Source of the DNA: Halotia branconii CENA392
GTDB lineage: Bacteria; Cyanobacteriota; Cyanobacteriia; Cyanobacteriales; Nostocaceae
Assembly: GCF_029953635.1 (NCBI RefSeq)
Contig: NZ_CP124543.1
Coordinates: 5,125,455-5,189,454 of the forward strand
Direction: 5' to 3'
DNA: 64,000 nt
Part shown: piece by piece, positions 45,299-54,761 of the stretch
Numbering within the stretch: the stretch's first letter is position 1
Layout: each line of letters starts with the position of its first letter
The notes under the pieces: generated by a model
Seen by the model: the letters and a program-made list of their open reading frames with translations, nothing else
Database searches by the model: none
Told to the model about the DNA's origin: nothing
Program-made: the position numbers and the translations under genes

Positions 45299-46765
45299 AT
45301 GCATATCAATAGAATAAAAAATATTTTATTTCCCTTACTCACCATATTTCTTTATGTTAGCTTTGTTGTTGCCATTAGATTTAAGCCAATTACCCAAAGC
45401 TTTGAACTAGACTATGATGAAGGACTGAACTTAATTAAAACCCTTCTTTATGATCAGGGATTTTCTCTTTATAGTCAAATTTGGAGCGATCAACCACCAG
45501 TTTTTACTTTTATTTTATCGCAATACTTCAGTTTATTTGGGCAGTCTATCTTAGCCGCACGTTTGCTAATATTAATATTTTCAGCAATATTAATATACTG
45601 CTTTTATCAAATCATTCGTCAAAGCCTTGGAACTATCCCAGCTTTTGTTGCTACATTTTTACTCTTCACTTCTTGGCTATTTATTAGATTAAGTTTTTCT
45701 GTGATGATTGGTATTCCATCGTTGTCATTAGCAATGCTTTCTCTGTATATTTTAACTTTATATAAACAAAAACCTCGTAATATTTTTCTAATTTTATCTG
45801 GGATTTTTTTAGCACTATCTATCCAAACAAAACTGTTTACTGTTTTTCTAATTCCTTTGATGGCATTAAATTTGGGCGATTTTATTATCCGTACCCAACC
45901 AATAAAAAAACAAACCCAGCACCTGCTTTATCCGTTAACTATATGGCTAAGTACTCTAAGTATAATTTACTTATTAATTGGCTGGAAATTCCAACAATTT
46001 TTTTATCATCAACAGACTTTTGAATCACATTTTAATCAGCCGATAGAAGCAGAACTAATAAATTTTAACAATTTTGCCTATTTTGGTGAAATGATTAAGC
46101 AAGATTATGATTATATTTTTTTAGCATTCATCGGTATATTAGCAATTATTATCAAAAAACAACGAGACGGTATTTTCCCTTTAACTTGGTTAGGAATTGC
46201 TTTACTAATTTTGTTAAATCATAAACCCCTTTGGTATCACCACTATCCTTTAATAGCTATTCCTATCTGTTGGCTAGCTGCTTATGCAATAGGTTGGGTA
46301 CTTGATTCTTTTGCTCAAGGATGGCGATACAATTTAAAGCCGTCAAACAAAAACAAGTCTATCTTTTTTTCCTTGGTAACTGTAATTCTAGTTTTCTTAA
46401 TCATCATAACTCCTCCTAATCCCAAAGGAACCCCACCTAAAAACTTACAATTGATGCAGTTGATATTACAAAATAAAAGTTCTACTCGTTGGTTATTTAC
46501 AGATCGTCCTATCTATGGTTTTTATGCTAATTTACCTGTCCCTCCAGAAATAGCAGTAATGTCATATAAAAGACTTAATTCAGGAGATTTAACTTTTAAG
46601 CAACTTCTAACTATTTTGCAAAAATATCAACCAGAACAAATCGTTTTTGCAAGGTGGTTAAGTCAAATTAAAAGTGATCGTGAAATCATGGCTTATATTA
46701 ATGAAAACTATATTAAAACTTATACAGATGAAACAGGCACAGCAGAACATTATTTAGTCAAGTAA
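45299..46765 (+). CDS. GT39-like polytopic glycosyltransferase
   Basis: 488 residues with about 10-11 membrane helices. The first periplasmic loop has ELDYDEGLNL, the acidic pair typical of GT-C enzymes of the PMT/ArnT type, followed by WSDQPPVF, which corresponds to the HxPP-type motif. Donors are usually undecaprenyl/dolichyl-phosphate sugars. The acceptor is unknown. The gene is AT-rich and lacks HIP1 sites, unlike its neighbours. The next gene starts 24 bp downstream. Confidence 0.75.
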   Translation: MHINRIKNILFPLLTIFLYVSFVVAIRFKPITQSFELDYDEGLNLIKTLLYDQGFSLYSQIWSDQPPVFTFILSQYFSLFGQSILAARLLILIFSAILIYCFYQIIRQSLGTIPAFVATFLLFTSWLFIRLSFSVMIGIPSLSLAMLSLYILTLYKQKPRNIFLILSGIFLALSIQTKLFTVFLIPLMALNLGDFIIRTQPIKKQTQHLLYPLTIWLSTLSIIYLLIGWKFQQFFYHQQTFESHFNQPIEAELINFNNFAYFGEMIKQDYDYIFLAFIGILAIIIKKQRDGIFPLTWLGIALLILLNHKPLWYHHYPLIAIPICWLAAYAIGWVLDSFAQGWRYNLKPSNKNKSIFFSLVTVILVFLIIITPPNPKGTPPKNLQLMQLILQNKSSTRWLFTDRPIYGFYANLPVPPEIAVMSYKRLNSGDLTFKQLLTILQKYQPEQIVFARWLSQIKSDREIMAYINENYIKTYTDETGTAEHYLVK

Positions 46766-46788
46766 TTTACTTAATACAAGCTGTTTTA

Positions 46789-48048
46789 ATGAATTTAAAG
46801 AAAAATATTACTAGTAACGGATTCTTATTTGCAGTAGTAATGTGGTTATCTAGCCGCATAGTTATTATTATTGCCATGTTGCTAATTGCCCCTTCGCTGC
46901 CAGTGCCGTCTGATGCCTCTGCTGCCACATTCAGCTGGGATGTTTTTTCAGCCTGGGATAGTGAATGGTATCGCAAAATAGTGACTTATGGCTACGAATA
47001 TATTAACGATGGCAAACAACATTCTATTGCTTTTTTCCCGCTTTTTCCCTTATTAATTCGAGCAATTATGAGTTTTGGCTTGTCATTTGAAATGGCAGGT
47101 ACACTATTAAATAATTTGGCATTTTTAGCAGCATTAATTGTATTGTATGTTTGGGTAGAGGAGCGCAATGGCAAAAGTGCAGCACGTTGGACAACGGCAG
47201 TTTTAGCTTGGTGTCCTTATTCAATTTATAGCACTGTAATTTATACAGAAGGGCTATTTTTGTTGTGTAGTACAGCAGCCTTACGAGCTTTCGATAAACA
47301 GCAATATACCTGGGTAGCCTTTTGGGGAGCATTATCTACTGCGACGCGATCGCCTGGTTTGGCACTCATACCTGCTTTTTTGTTCGCATCTTGGCAACAG
47401 CGTCGAGGAATCAAAGCTTACATTGCTAGTTTAGCTGTTGGTTTGGGTGTATTTCTCTACAGCTTGTATTGTCAAATTCAATTTGGTGATGCTTTAGCTT
47501 TTGTCCATGTCCAAAAAGGGTGGCGGACTTCAGCAGGGTTTGCTTGGCAAGGTTGGTTAATGATGTTGAGAAAAATTACTTTGGGAAATGCCTATTGGCA
47601 ATTTACTAATATACAAGACCTCTGGTATCCATTGCTGTTGATGATGATTATCGTCAGCGGCTTTTTGTTGTGGCGCTTTCGTCAACAACTTGGTTATATA
47701 AAAGTGCGCTATGGATTTTATTTATTATGGTTTTTCATGTGGTTTTTAGCAGAAGATGAATTAGTCAGATTTGTATTAATTTTTGGTGGTTTATTATTAT
47801 TGTGGTTTTCACGAGCAAAAATTCCCTTGGCTGCCGTTGTTTATGGCTTTTTTTCCTACGCCTTAATTCTCAATACTGGCCTCACAGCTTCAGTTGAACG
47901 CTACGCTTACGGTATTGTATCGCTATCATTTGCTTTTGGGCTATTGCTGGCTCGTTATCCACGTTGGGGGTATGCAGTGATCATATTTTTTGCCATCTTC
48001 TTAGCAAATTTATCTGTACAATTTGCCCAAAATCAGTGGATAGCTTAA
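46789..48048 (+). CDS. PIG-V/Gpi18-like mannosyltransferase family protein
   Basis: 419 residues with about 10 membrane helices. AWDSEWYRKIVTYGYEY and IAFFPLFPLLIR in the first loop are characteristic of the GT76 (PIG-V/Gpi18-like) family, in which an Asp in WDSxWY is catalytic. Bacterial relatives presumably use a polyprenyl-phosphate-mannose donor. It lies 24 bp after the GT39-like gene, so the two are probably cotranscribed. Confidence 0.8.
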   Translation: MNLKKNITSNGFLFAVVMWLSSRIVIIIAMLLIAPSLPVPSDASAATFSWDVFSAWDSEWYRKIVTYGYEYINDGKQHSIAFFPLFPLLIRAIMSFGLSFEMAGTLLNNLAFLAALIVLYVWVEERNGKSAARWTTAVLAWCPYSIYSTVIYTEGLFLLCSTAALRAFDKQQYTWVAFWGALSTATRSPGLALIPAFLFASWQQRRGIKAYIASLAVGLGVFLYSLYCQIQFGDALAFVHVQKGWRTSAGFAWQGWLMMLRKITLGNAYWQFTNIQDLWYPLLLMMIIVSGFLLWRFRQQLGYIKVRYGFYLLWFFMWFLAEDELVRFVLIFGGLLLLWFSRAKIPLAAVVYGFFSYALILNTGLTASVERYAYGIVSLSFAFGLLLARYPRWGYAVIIFFAIFLANLSVQFAQNQWIA

Positions 48049-48065
48049 ATCAAATATAGAATCTC

Positions 48066-48098
48066 AGATACCCGACTTATTTAAAAAGTCGGGTATCT
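48066..48098. terminator. Bidirectional terminator between convergent genes
   Basis: A perfect 13-bp stem AGATACCCGACTT/AAGTCGGGTATCT with a 7-base loop and flanking T/A-rich sequence, between the ends of two convergent glycosyltransferase genes. Confidence 0.85.
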
Positions 48099-48100
48099 TA

Positions 48101-49642
48101 TTATTCAGCAATCAAAATGAAATCCTCAGCCTCACCCAAAGCTTGACTTTTAGGTAAATTCATTTGCTGTAAAGTTGCATTATCTAATAGCAGATAAGAC
48201 TTATTTGTCCACATTTGTTGTAAAACTGGGATAGTTGCCGGCACAACTTGACAATCGCAGTAAAAGTCTAAACTAGGACGAGCATAACTAAAAGAAGTGT
48301 AAATTGTGGTTTCTGGTGCAACATGGGTGCGAATTAATGCCGCAACTGGCTTCACTGCAAAGGCTTCATTCAATTCCCAAATCCATAATTGCGAACTCAT
48401 CAATAATATTAAAACCAAGTACATCCCAGAAAATAGAACTGTAATAAAACGGCGATCGCGCTGTTGAATCAGCCATACTACGATGCCCATGCTAATTACC
48501 AAAACTATGCTCATGGCAATTAACACAGGCTGATAATCTGCAATTGTAAAGTAAACACAACCTCCTAAACCTGCGATCGCTATGACAGCAAATAAGACTG
48601 TCCAAATACGCGCCCTAAAATAATGGTGTTGCCAAACTTCGCTGAGATTAGCACCAATTGCCATAGCTAAAAATGGATAGATAGGCATGACATACCACGG
48701 AAGTTTTGTTTTCATCAAAGAAATACTTCCTAAGTAAATAACTGTGCCGATAAGAACTAGACGACTCCAAGAAGTATGGTGTTTTTTCGCAGCTACATAC
48801 AACCCTCCAGGCCAAAATATCAACCAAGGCCAACCATATTTAAGTAGCTCAATTAAATAGTACCAAGGAGCGCCACTATGACCTTCCACAGGTTGCACAA
48901 GACGTTCAAAGGTTTGTGCTTGAAAATTAATTTGTAAAAAGTTACTACCATAATGTTGCCATTGAGCAGCATACCAAGCGATCGCTGGCGCAGTTCCTAA
49001 AAATATTCCTACCCATAAATAAGGGTTTGTTAACAAAGTTAGTTGTCTATCTGCAAGTAGGAATAAACAAGCAATTCCTCCTAGCAACAAAACGATCATT
49101 CCCTTAGTCAGCGTAATTAGCCCTAGGCAAATTCCCACACCTAGAGCATACTTTCGATTTTGGCGGGCTTTCAAAACACAAAACAATAACAAAAGAAAAA
49201 AAGTAATCGCTGCGCCATCTAACATTGCCAGTCGTCCATGACGCACCACAGGCAACATTGTTAAATAAACCAAAGCAGCAAACAAAGCTGGTAAACTTTG
49301 ATTAAAAACCAAGCGCCCTACCAAGTAAAGTAAAGGCACTCCCAAAGCAGTTAAAACTGCACTAGGTAAGCGTGTTGTCCATTCATTCACACCTCCTATA
49401 GAATAAGTCCAAGCAATGAGCAAATGGATCAAAGGTGGCTTATTATGATATGGTTCACCTCCCAAAGTAGGATAAAGCCAATGTAGGGAACCCATTGGGG
49501 CGCGCCATATTTCGCGGGCGACTAGTCCCACAGTACCTTCATCCCAGTCTCGTAAGGGTGAATTTCCCAAACACATTAGCCACAGAATCAGAGATCCCAC
49601 GAGTAAAGTCAGTAGCCATTCTTTTTTTGGGAATGGACGCAT
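48101..49642 (-). CDS. GT39/ArnT-like glycosyltransferase
   Basis: 513 residues with about 12 membrane helices. The catalytic loop is evident: LRDWDEGTVGLVAREI (Asp-Glu pair) and GEPYHNKPPLIHLLI (HNKPP motif), as in ArnT/PMT-family lipid-linked sugar transferases; MKTKLPWYVMPIYPFLA further on is also typical. The acceptor is unknown. Its 5' end overlaps that of the divergent GT2 gene by 10 bases if both ATGs are right. Confidence 0.85.
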   Translation of the reverse strand: MRPFPKKEWLLTLLVGSLILWLMCLGNSPLRDWDEGTVGLVAREIWRAPMGSLHWLYPTLGGEPYHNKPPLIHLLIAWTYSIGGVNEWTTRLPSAVLTALGVPLLYLVGRLVFNQSLPALFAALVYLTMLPVVRHGRLAMLDGAAITFFLLLLFCVLKARQNRKYALGVGICLGLITLTKGMIVLLLGGIACLFLLADRQLTLLTNPYLWVGIFLGTAPAIAWYAAQWQHYGSNFLQINFQAQTFERLVQPVEGHSGAPWYYLIELLKYGWPWLIFWPGGLYVAAKKHHTSWSRLVLIGTVIYLGSISLMKTKLPWYVMPIYPFLAMAIGANLSEVWQHHYFRARIWTVLFAVIAIAGLGGCVYFTIADYQPVLIAMSIVLVISMGIVVWLIQQRDRRFITVLFSGMYLVLILLMSSQLWIWELNEAFAVKPVAALIRTHVAPETTIYTSFSYARPSLDFYCDCQVVPATIPVLQQMWTNKSYLLLDNATLQQMNLPKSQALGEAEDFILIAE

Positions 49643-50625
49643 ATCTAAAAATTAAGATAACTGTGACTAAGCCAATTTATTCTCTAGTAATTCCAATTTA
49701 TAACGAAGAAGAAAACATTACTGAAATGTATCGTCGTCTCAGTCATGTCATGACACAGCTAGACGGTGAGACTGAATTGATTTTAATTGATGATGGTAGC
49801 CGCGATCGCTCATTAAGCATGATTCGTGAACTTCACCACTGCGATCGTCGCGTGTGCTACTTGAGTTTTGCTCGAAATTTTGGTCATCAAATCGCAGTTA
49901 CAGCAGGTTTGAACTTTGTCCAAGGCCAATGTGTGATTGTGATGGACGCTGATTTGCAAGATCCCCCAGAGCTAATTTTAAAGTTGATTACAAAATGGCA
50001 ACAAGGCTACCAAGTAGTGTACGCTCAACGTTTATCCCGTAAAAAAGAAAGTTGGCTCAAACGCTTTACTGCTTATATTTTTTACAGGATTCTCCAGCGT
50101 TTGTCTAAGGTAGATATACCCGCCGATACCGGGGATTTCTGCTTGATGGATCGACAAGTGATAGATATTCTTAACGCTATGCCTGAACGTAATCGCTATA
50201 TACGTGGTTTACGAGCTTGGGTAGGCTTCAGTCAAACAGCAGTACATTTTGAACGAGATCCTCGTTTTGCGGGAAAAGTTAAGTATTCTTTTGGTAAGTC
50301 TTGGGCATTAGCGATTGACGGAATTATTTCTTTTTCAACAGTACCTTTAAAGTTAGCAACTTATTTAGGAATGCTATCCGCTGGTGTTGCTCTATTAATG
50401 ATGACACTAGTCTTATATTGGCGTTTAGTTGACCCAGTTTCTCCATTAATTGGTTTTACATTGATCACAATTGCGATGTTTTTTTTGGGTTCTGTTCAAT
50501 TAATTTGTATTGGGATTTTAGGTGAATATATTAGTCGGATATATGAAGAAGTCAAAGGTCGTCCTATTTATACTTTGAAGGAAACTGGAGGTTTAGTTAA
50601 AGTATCAGAAATGTCATCTAACTAG
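49633..50625 (+). CDS. GT2 glycosyltransferase, polyprenyl-phosphate sugar synthase-like
   Basis: 330 residues from the ATG at 49633; a GTG at 49663 (MTKPIYSLVIP) is a shorter alternative that would avoid overlap with the divergent gene. GT2 motifs: SLVIPIYNEEEN, LIDDGSRDRS, MDADLQDPPE, and the FAGKVKYSFGKSWALA region, with two C-terminal membrane helices. The likely product is an undecaprenyl-phosphate sugar, the donor needed by the GT-C enzymes encoded beside it. Confidence 0.85.
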   Translation: MDAYLKIKITVTKPIYSLVIPIYNEEENITEMYRRLSHVMTQLDGETELILIDDGSRDRSLSMIRELHHCDRRVCYLSFARNFGHQIAVTAGLNFVQGQCVIVMDADLQDPPELILKLITKWQQGYQVVYAQRLSRKKESWLKRFTAYIFYRILQRLSKVDIPADTGDFCLMDRQVIDILNAMPERNRYIRGLRAWVGFSQTAVHFERDPRFAGKVKYSFGKSWALAIDGIISFSTVPLKLATYLGMLSAGVALLMMTLVLYWRLVDPVSPLIGFTLITIAMFFLGSVQLICIGILGEYISRIYEEVKGRPIYTLKETGGLVKVSEMSSN

Positions 50626-50728
50626 AAGCATAATTGCTATTTAGGCTGCGATCGCAAGACGTAACAGTTGATTATTAGCATACTTGCGATCGCCTTCATC
50701 TAACTACATCAAATTATGTGTCAGTTTG

Positions 50729-51337
50729 TCATTGCCAGATATAAATTAGCAGAAACAAAACAATCCAAATCACATCTACAAAGTGCCAAAATAATGATGT
50801 GGAATTGACACCGAAATGACCTGTGTCGTAGTTTCCAGGAATGAAAGAACGCACCAAAATCATCAATTGCAACAAAATACCAGTAAAAACGTGCAAACCG
50901 TGGAACCCTGTCAGCAAATAAAACATTCCCCCAAATGTACCGGAAGTAAAGCCAAATTCCAGGTGACTCCATTCAATCGCTTGTCCAACTAAAAAGTAAC
51001 TTCCCATCGCCATAGTTGTGAACAGAAATAGGCGAAACCTCCACAAATTATGACGTTGTAAAGCTTTTTCTGCTAGATAAATCACAAAACTACTAGCAAC
51101 CAGAATTACTGTGTTGATTGCAGGTTCTTTAATTTCTAGTCCCGAAACACCAACTGGTAGCCAGTTAGGATTAGTTGTTTTATAGATAATATATCCTGCA
51201 AAAAAACTCAAGAAAATAACGCTTTCAGACAAAAGGAAGACAATGAAGCCAAACATTTTGTTGCCTTCTTCGTCGTGTTCATGTTCATGTTCGCCAACAG
51301 TCTGATGCAATTCGTCTGAAACAATATAACTGTCCAC
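50729..51337 (-). CDS. ctaE: Haem-copper oxidase subunit III
   Basis: 202 residues from a GTG. Five membrane helices; MFGFIVFLLSESVIFLSFFA, then the GFHGLHVFTGI helix and the final helix with FWHFVDVIWIVLF are characteristic of subunit III. Third gene of the oxidase operon, 92 bp after subunit I. His-rich N-terminus (HEHEHDEEG). Confidence 0.95.
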   Translation of the reverse strand: MDSYIVSDELHQTVGEHEHEHDEEGNKMFGFIVFLLSESVIFLSFFAGYIIYKTTNPNWLPVGVSGLEIKEPAINTVILVASSFVIYLAEKALQRHNLWRFRLFLFTTMAMGSYFLVGQAIEWSHLEFGFTSGTFGGMFYLLTGFHGLHVFTGILLQLMILVRSFIPGNYDTGHFGVNSTSLFWHFVDVIWIVLFLLIYIWQ

Positions 51338-51429
51338 TGATGAAATTCTCCTTTAGCTTGCAGACTCAAGAGGTTTGAAGTGTAATACGCAGAGTAAAAA
51401 TTATTCTCTGCGTCTTTGTTTTGTGTTTG

Positions 51430-53112
51430 TCAGTCTGCGCTTGTCAATGTTGTGTGACTATGTTCGTGTTCAAGATTGGCTGTCAATGGTTCAGATTTGC
51501 CGTAGCCGTAAGGTTCAGAGATGATGATGGGAATTTCTTCAAAGTTCTCTACTGGCGGTGGTGAAGAAACCATCCACTCTAAACCAATTGCCCGCCAAGG
51601 ATTGTCAGGTGCTTTCTCTCCTTGCATCCAAGAAATCACCATGTTGAAAATGAAGGGCAAAGTTGACATTCCTAAGAGGAATCCGCCCAAACTAGCGACG
51701 ATATTCCAGAATTGATACTCTGGGGCGTAGGAAGCAACTCGGCGTAACATTCCTTGCAATCCTAAAGGATGCATCGGCAAAAAGTTAAGGTTTGTACCGA
51801 TGAATGCTAACCAAAAATGTAACTTACCCCAGCTTTCTTGGTACATCCGCCCGGTCATTTTGGGGAACCAGTGATAGATGGCGGCATACAAGCCCATCGT
51901 CACTGTACCGTAGAGGACATAGTGGAAGTGTCCTACCACAAAGTAAGTATTATTGACGTGAACATCAACAGGCACAGAAGACAGCATAATACCTGTGATG
52001 CCAGCGAAGACAAACATTACCAATGCACCAAGGGCAAATAACATTGGTGTAGTTAGTCGTAACTTACCTTCCCAAACAGTCGCCACCCAAGCAAATACCT
52101 TAATCCCCGTGGGTACAGACACAAACATGGTTGTGAACATGAAAATCAATCGCATCCAGCCAGGAGTACCACTGACATACATGTGATGTACCCAAACAAT
52201 ACCGCTGACTACCGCAATCAATATTGATGAAACGGCAACTACTTTATAGCCAAACAAAGGTTTACGGGCATAGACAGGGAAAATTTCGGAGAAAATTCCG
52301 AAGATGGGCAGAATAATCACGTAAACGGCGGGGTGGGAATAGAACCAGAAGTAATGCTGGAACATGACTGGATTACCGCCCCTACTGGGATCGAAAAAGG
52401 CAGTACCAACAGTAAGATCTAATAGCAACATCACTGCCCCTGCGGTGAGTGCAGGTAGTCCGAATAGTTGGATAATTTGGGCGCTAAATACTGCCCAGAC
52501 AAACAACGGCATTCGGAAGAATCCCATCCCTGGTGCGCGCATTTTGACGATAGTGGTGACAAAGTTAACCGCCCCCATAATTGAGGATACGCCAGATATT
52601 GCCACTGCCAACAGCCAGACAACTTGACCGTTAATCAAGTTACCTGTGGGATTTTGAAGACTAACTGGTGGGTAAGACCACCAACCCGCTTGGGCTGGGC
52701 CACCAGGAACAAAGAAACTTGCCATCATCAGAATCCCGACTACTGGAACCATCCAAAAGGCGACAGCGTTGAGGCGGGGAAATGCCATATCTCGCGCCCC
52801 AATCATCAGAGGCACTAAATAATTGGCAAAACCAACTAGTGAGGGAAATGTCCACAAAAATAGCATGACAGTGCCGTGCATGGTGAACATGCCGTTATAG
52901 ACGGTACGGTCAACTAGGTCTGCATCGGGTGTAATTAATTCTCCCCGCAGCACCATTGCAAAGATACCGCCGACTAGAAAGAAGATGAACGAGGTAACGA
53001 GGTATTGAATCCCAATTACTTTATGATCAGTGCTAAAGCTGAAGTATTGCTTCCAGTTACCTGGAGATGGATGATCAGCAATACTGATGCCTTCAATAGG
53101 GATATTTGTCAT
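51430..53112 (-). CDS. ctaD: Haem-copper oxidase subunit I
   Basis: 560 residues from the ATG at 53112 (MTNIPIEGIS); the frame upstream overlaps subunit II and is not used. Haem and copper ligands are present: MHGTVMLFLW, the WVHHMYVSG CuB pair and VGHFHYVLYGT. Helix VI reads SHPAVYVIILP, with Ala in place of the D-channel Glu of A1-type oxidases and the preceding YS pair, an A2-type signature. Reduces O2 to water with proton pumping. Confidence 0.95.
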   Translation of the reverse strand: MTNIPIEGISIADHPSPGNWKQYFSFSTDHKVIGIQYLVTSFIFFLVGGIFAMVLRGELITPDADLVDRTVYNGMFTMHGTVMLFLWTFPSLVGFANYLVPLMIGARDMAFPRLNAVAFWMVPVVGILMMASFFVPGGPAQAGWWSYPPVSLQNPTGNLINGQVVWLLAVAISGVSSIMGAVNFVTTIVKMRAPGMGFFRMPLFVWAVFSAQIIQLFGLPALTAGAVMLLLDLTVGTAFFDPSRGGNPVMFQHYFWFYSHPAVYVIILPIFGIFSEIFPVYARKPLFGYKVVAVSSILIAVVSGIVWVHHMYVSGTPGWMRLIFMFTTMFVSVPTGIKVFAWVATVWEGKLRLTTPMLFALGALVMFVFAGITGIMLSSVPVDVHVNNTYFVVGHFHYVLYGTVTMGLYAAIYHWFPKMTGRMYQESWGKLHFWLAFIGTNLNFLPMHPLGLQGMLRRVASYAPEYQFWNIVASLGGFLLGMSTLPFIFNMVISWMQGEKAPDNPWRAIGLEWMVSSPPPVENFEEIPIIISEPYGYGKSEPLTANLEHEHSHTTLTSAD

Positions 53113-53126
53113 GAGTGAGTTTCCTT

Positions 53127-54053
53127 TCAACCAGGATAATTGACCAGAGGAGATGCCGCAGGTGCAACTGTAGCCCAACCAGTTTTCACAGACTGACTAG
53201 ATGCTTGGGCATATTCAGACGCTGCTTGATTGTGGGCTTCTGATGGCTTTTGGCTTGCAGCTTTGGTTAGCCACTGGTGGTAATCTTCTGGAGATTCGAC
53301 GACTACATTAGCTTGCATGGTGGCAAAGTATGTGCCACTGTATTGAGAATCGGTAAGTCTATATTCACCTGGGCGAATGGGTGTAAATTCAAAGTCAATT
53401 GCATGGTTAGGAATAATATCTTGCTTGAGACGAAATGCCGGAATATAAAAGCCGTGTAGTACATCTGCTGATTGCAGTGCTAAACGTACCCGGCGATCGC
53501 TTGGCAAATGCAACTCAGTACTGGTAATATCTGTTTCTGGGTAATGAAATACCCATGCCCATTGTTTGGCTAGCACGTCAATTTTTTCTACAGGTTCAGT
53601 TAAGGCGGCAACTGGTGCTTCATTGGTTGCAGCATAAGCTGATTCCATACCGATGGGATTATGCAAATGCACTAATTCTGTCGGTCCTTGAATCCCCATG
53701 CGTTCGTAGATTTGATAGCTATAAGTGGCAATCCAAATCACTAGCATGATGGGGATGGCTGTCCAGACAACTTCTAGTGTGATGTTACCTTCAATGGGCG
53801 GGCCATCGCTGGTGTCTCCCTTTTCTGCCCGATGAAAAATAATCGAGTACATCAAGGTGCTAGTCACTGCTAAAAAGATGAATGCACCTAAGGTGACTAG
53901 AAAGCTAATCAAATCATCAATCAGATGAGATTCTGCCGCCGCTTGGGGAGGAAGCCAGAAGTAAGACTGTTTACCAATCCACAGACTGGTAATAGTCACG
54001 AAAACTACCCCCGTAATCACGGTTAAAATGTTTAAGATCTTGCCGATTTTCAT
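53127..54053 (-). CDS. ctaC: Alternative oxidase subunit II lacking CuA ligands
   Basis: 308 residues with two N-terminal membrane helices and a periplasmic cupredoxin domain. Where CuA-bearing subunits have CSELCGxxHxxM, this has DSQYSGTYFATM (235-246): both Cys and the His are replaced; H200 and the Met remain. CuA cannot form, so cytochrome c or plastocyanin is an unlikely donor. This is the feature of the cyanobacterial alternative respiratory terminal oxidase (ARTO, cox3 type), suggested to be a quinol oxidase and, in Anabaena, expressed in heterocysts. Confidence 0.92.
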   Translation of the reverse strand: MKIGKILNILTVITGVVFVTITSLWIGKQSYFWLPPQAAAESHLIDDLISFLVTLGAFIFLAVTSTLMYSIIFHRAEKGDTSDGPPIEGNITLEVVWTAIPIMLVIWIATYSYQIYERMGIQGPTELVHLHNPIGMESAYAATNEAPVAALTEPVEKIDVLAKQWAWVFHYPETDITSTELHLPSDRRVRLALQSADVLHGFYIPAFRLKQDIIPNHAIDFEFTPIRPGEYRLTDSQYSGTYFATMQANVVVESPEDYHQWLTKAASQKPSEAHNQAASEYAQASSQSVKTGWATVAPAASPLVNYPG

Positions 54054-54091
54054 GATTAATGGTTAATAATTAGTGGTCAGTCATGAGTGGA

Positions 54092-54133
54092 CAACCGACA
54101 ACTGACAACTGACAACTGACAACCGACAACTGA
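54092..54133. repeat. Heptanucleotide tandem repeat (CAACTGA)x6
   Basis: Six CAACTGA/CAACCGA units in the 90-bp gap between the second DUF2231 gene and subunit II. The position inside an operon is notable. Confidence 0.85.
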
Positions 54134-54143
54134 CAAAATTTAG

Positions 54144-54761
54144 TTACTTCAGCACTGTATTCAGGTCTTGCCCCATTCGCAGCAAACTATCTGCTGTGTT
54201 GTGTACGCCAAATTCGGCTGCCATCTGCGCTCCTAATGTGCCGTGAACGTACATAATCAACATGATTGCCATACCTGTGAACAGATAACTCCACTGCACT
54301 TCTCTGTCTGTCAGTTTATATGCTTGTTTATCCCATACGAAGCGCTGCCATCCTCTCCAGACGGTCATAATCAGAATCAACGCTAATAGGAATACACCAC
54401 CTACACCATGCCAAATCATGGTTTGCATTGCTTGTAATCCCCAGGCACTTTTGACATCGCTTGGTGGAGTTGCTAGCAGCATTTCATAAAAACCTGCTGC
54501 TACTGTGAAAAAAGTGATGACGCTGGCAGCTAGCATGTTGTACCAACCCACATCAAATAAGTTGGCACGTTCAACAGAAATCGCCAGAAATTTGAAGACC
54601 CATTTTTCAAAGGGGAATAGAACACCAACGATGTCAAAGGTAATCCCAATGATGAATAGACCCAAAGTCAAATGGACTAAGTTGGGATGAATGGGAATCG
54701 TGTAAGGAAGTCCGTTTGCACCCATTTGGGCGTTCAATTGGTCAATCAGTTCTGAGTTCAT
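54144..54761 (-). CDS. DUF2231 membrane protein, second of pair
   Basis: 205 residues from the ATG at 54761, which overlaps the preceding stop as ATGA. About four membrane helices with PIHPNLVHLTLGLFIIGITF, the DUF2231 His motif, and WWHGVGG-like IWHGVGGVFLLAL. Two DUF2231 genes precede the cox3 genes in Anabaena too, so these are probably accessory or haem-related membrane subunits. Function unproven. Confidence 0.82.
   Translation of the reverse strand: MNSELIDQLNAQMGANGLPYTIPIHPNLVHLTLGLFIIGITFDIVGVLFPFEKWVFKFLAISVERANLFDVGWYNMLAASVITFFTVAAGFYEMLLATPPSDVKSAWGLQAMQTMIWHGVGGVFLLALILIMTVWRGWQRFVWDKQAYKLTDREVQWSYLFTGMAIMLIMYVHGTLGAQMAAEFGVHNTADSLLRMGQDLNTVLK

Noticed and set aside
45004..45345. 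Reading frames across the spacer between DUF2079 and GT39-like genes
   Set aside because: They run through a dispersed repeat element on both strands and match no protein pattern.
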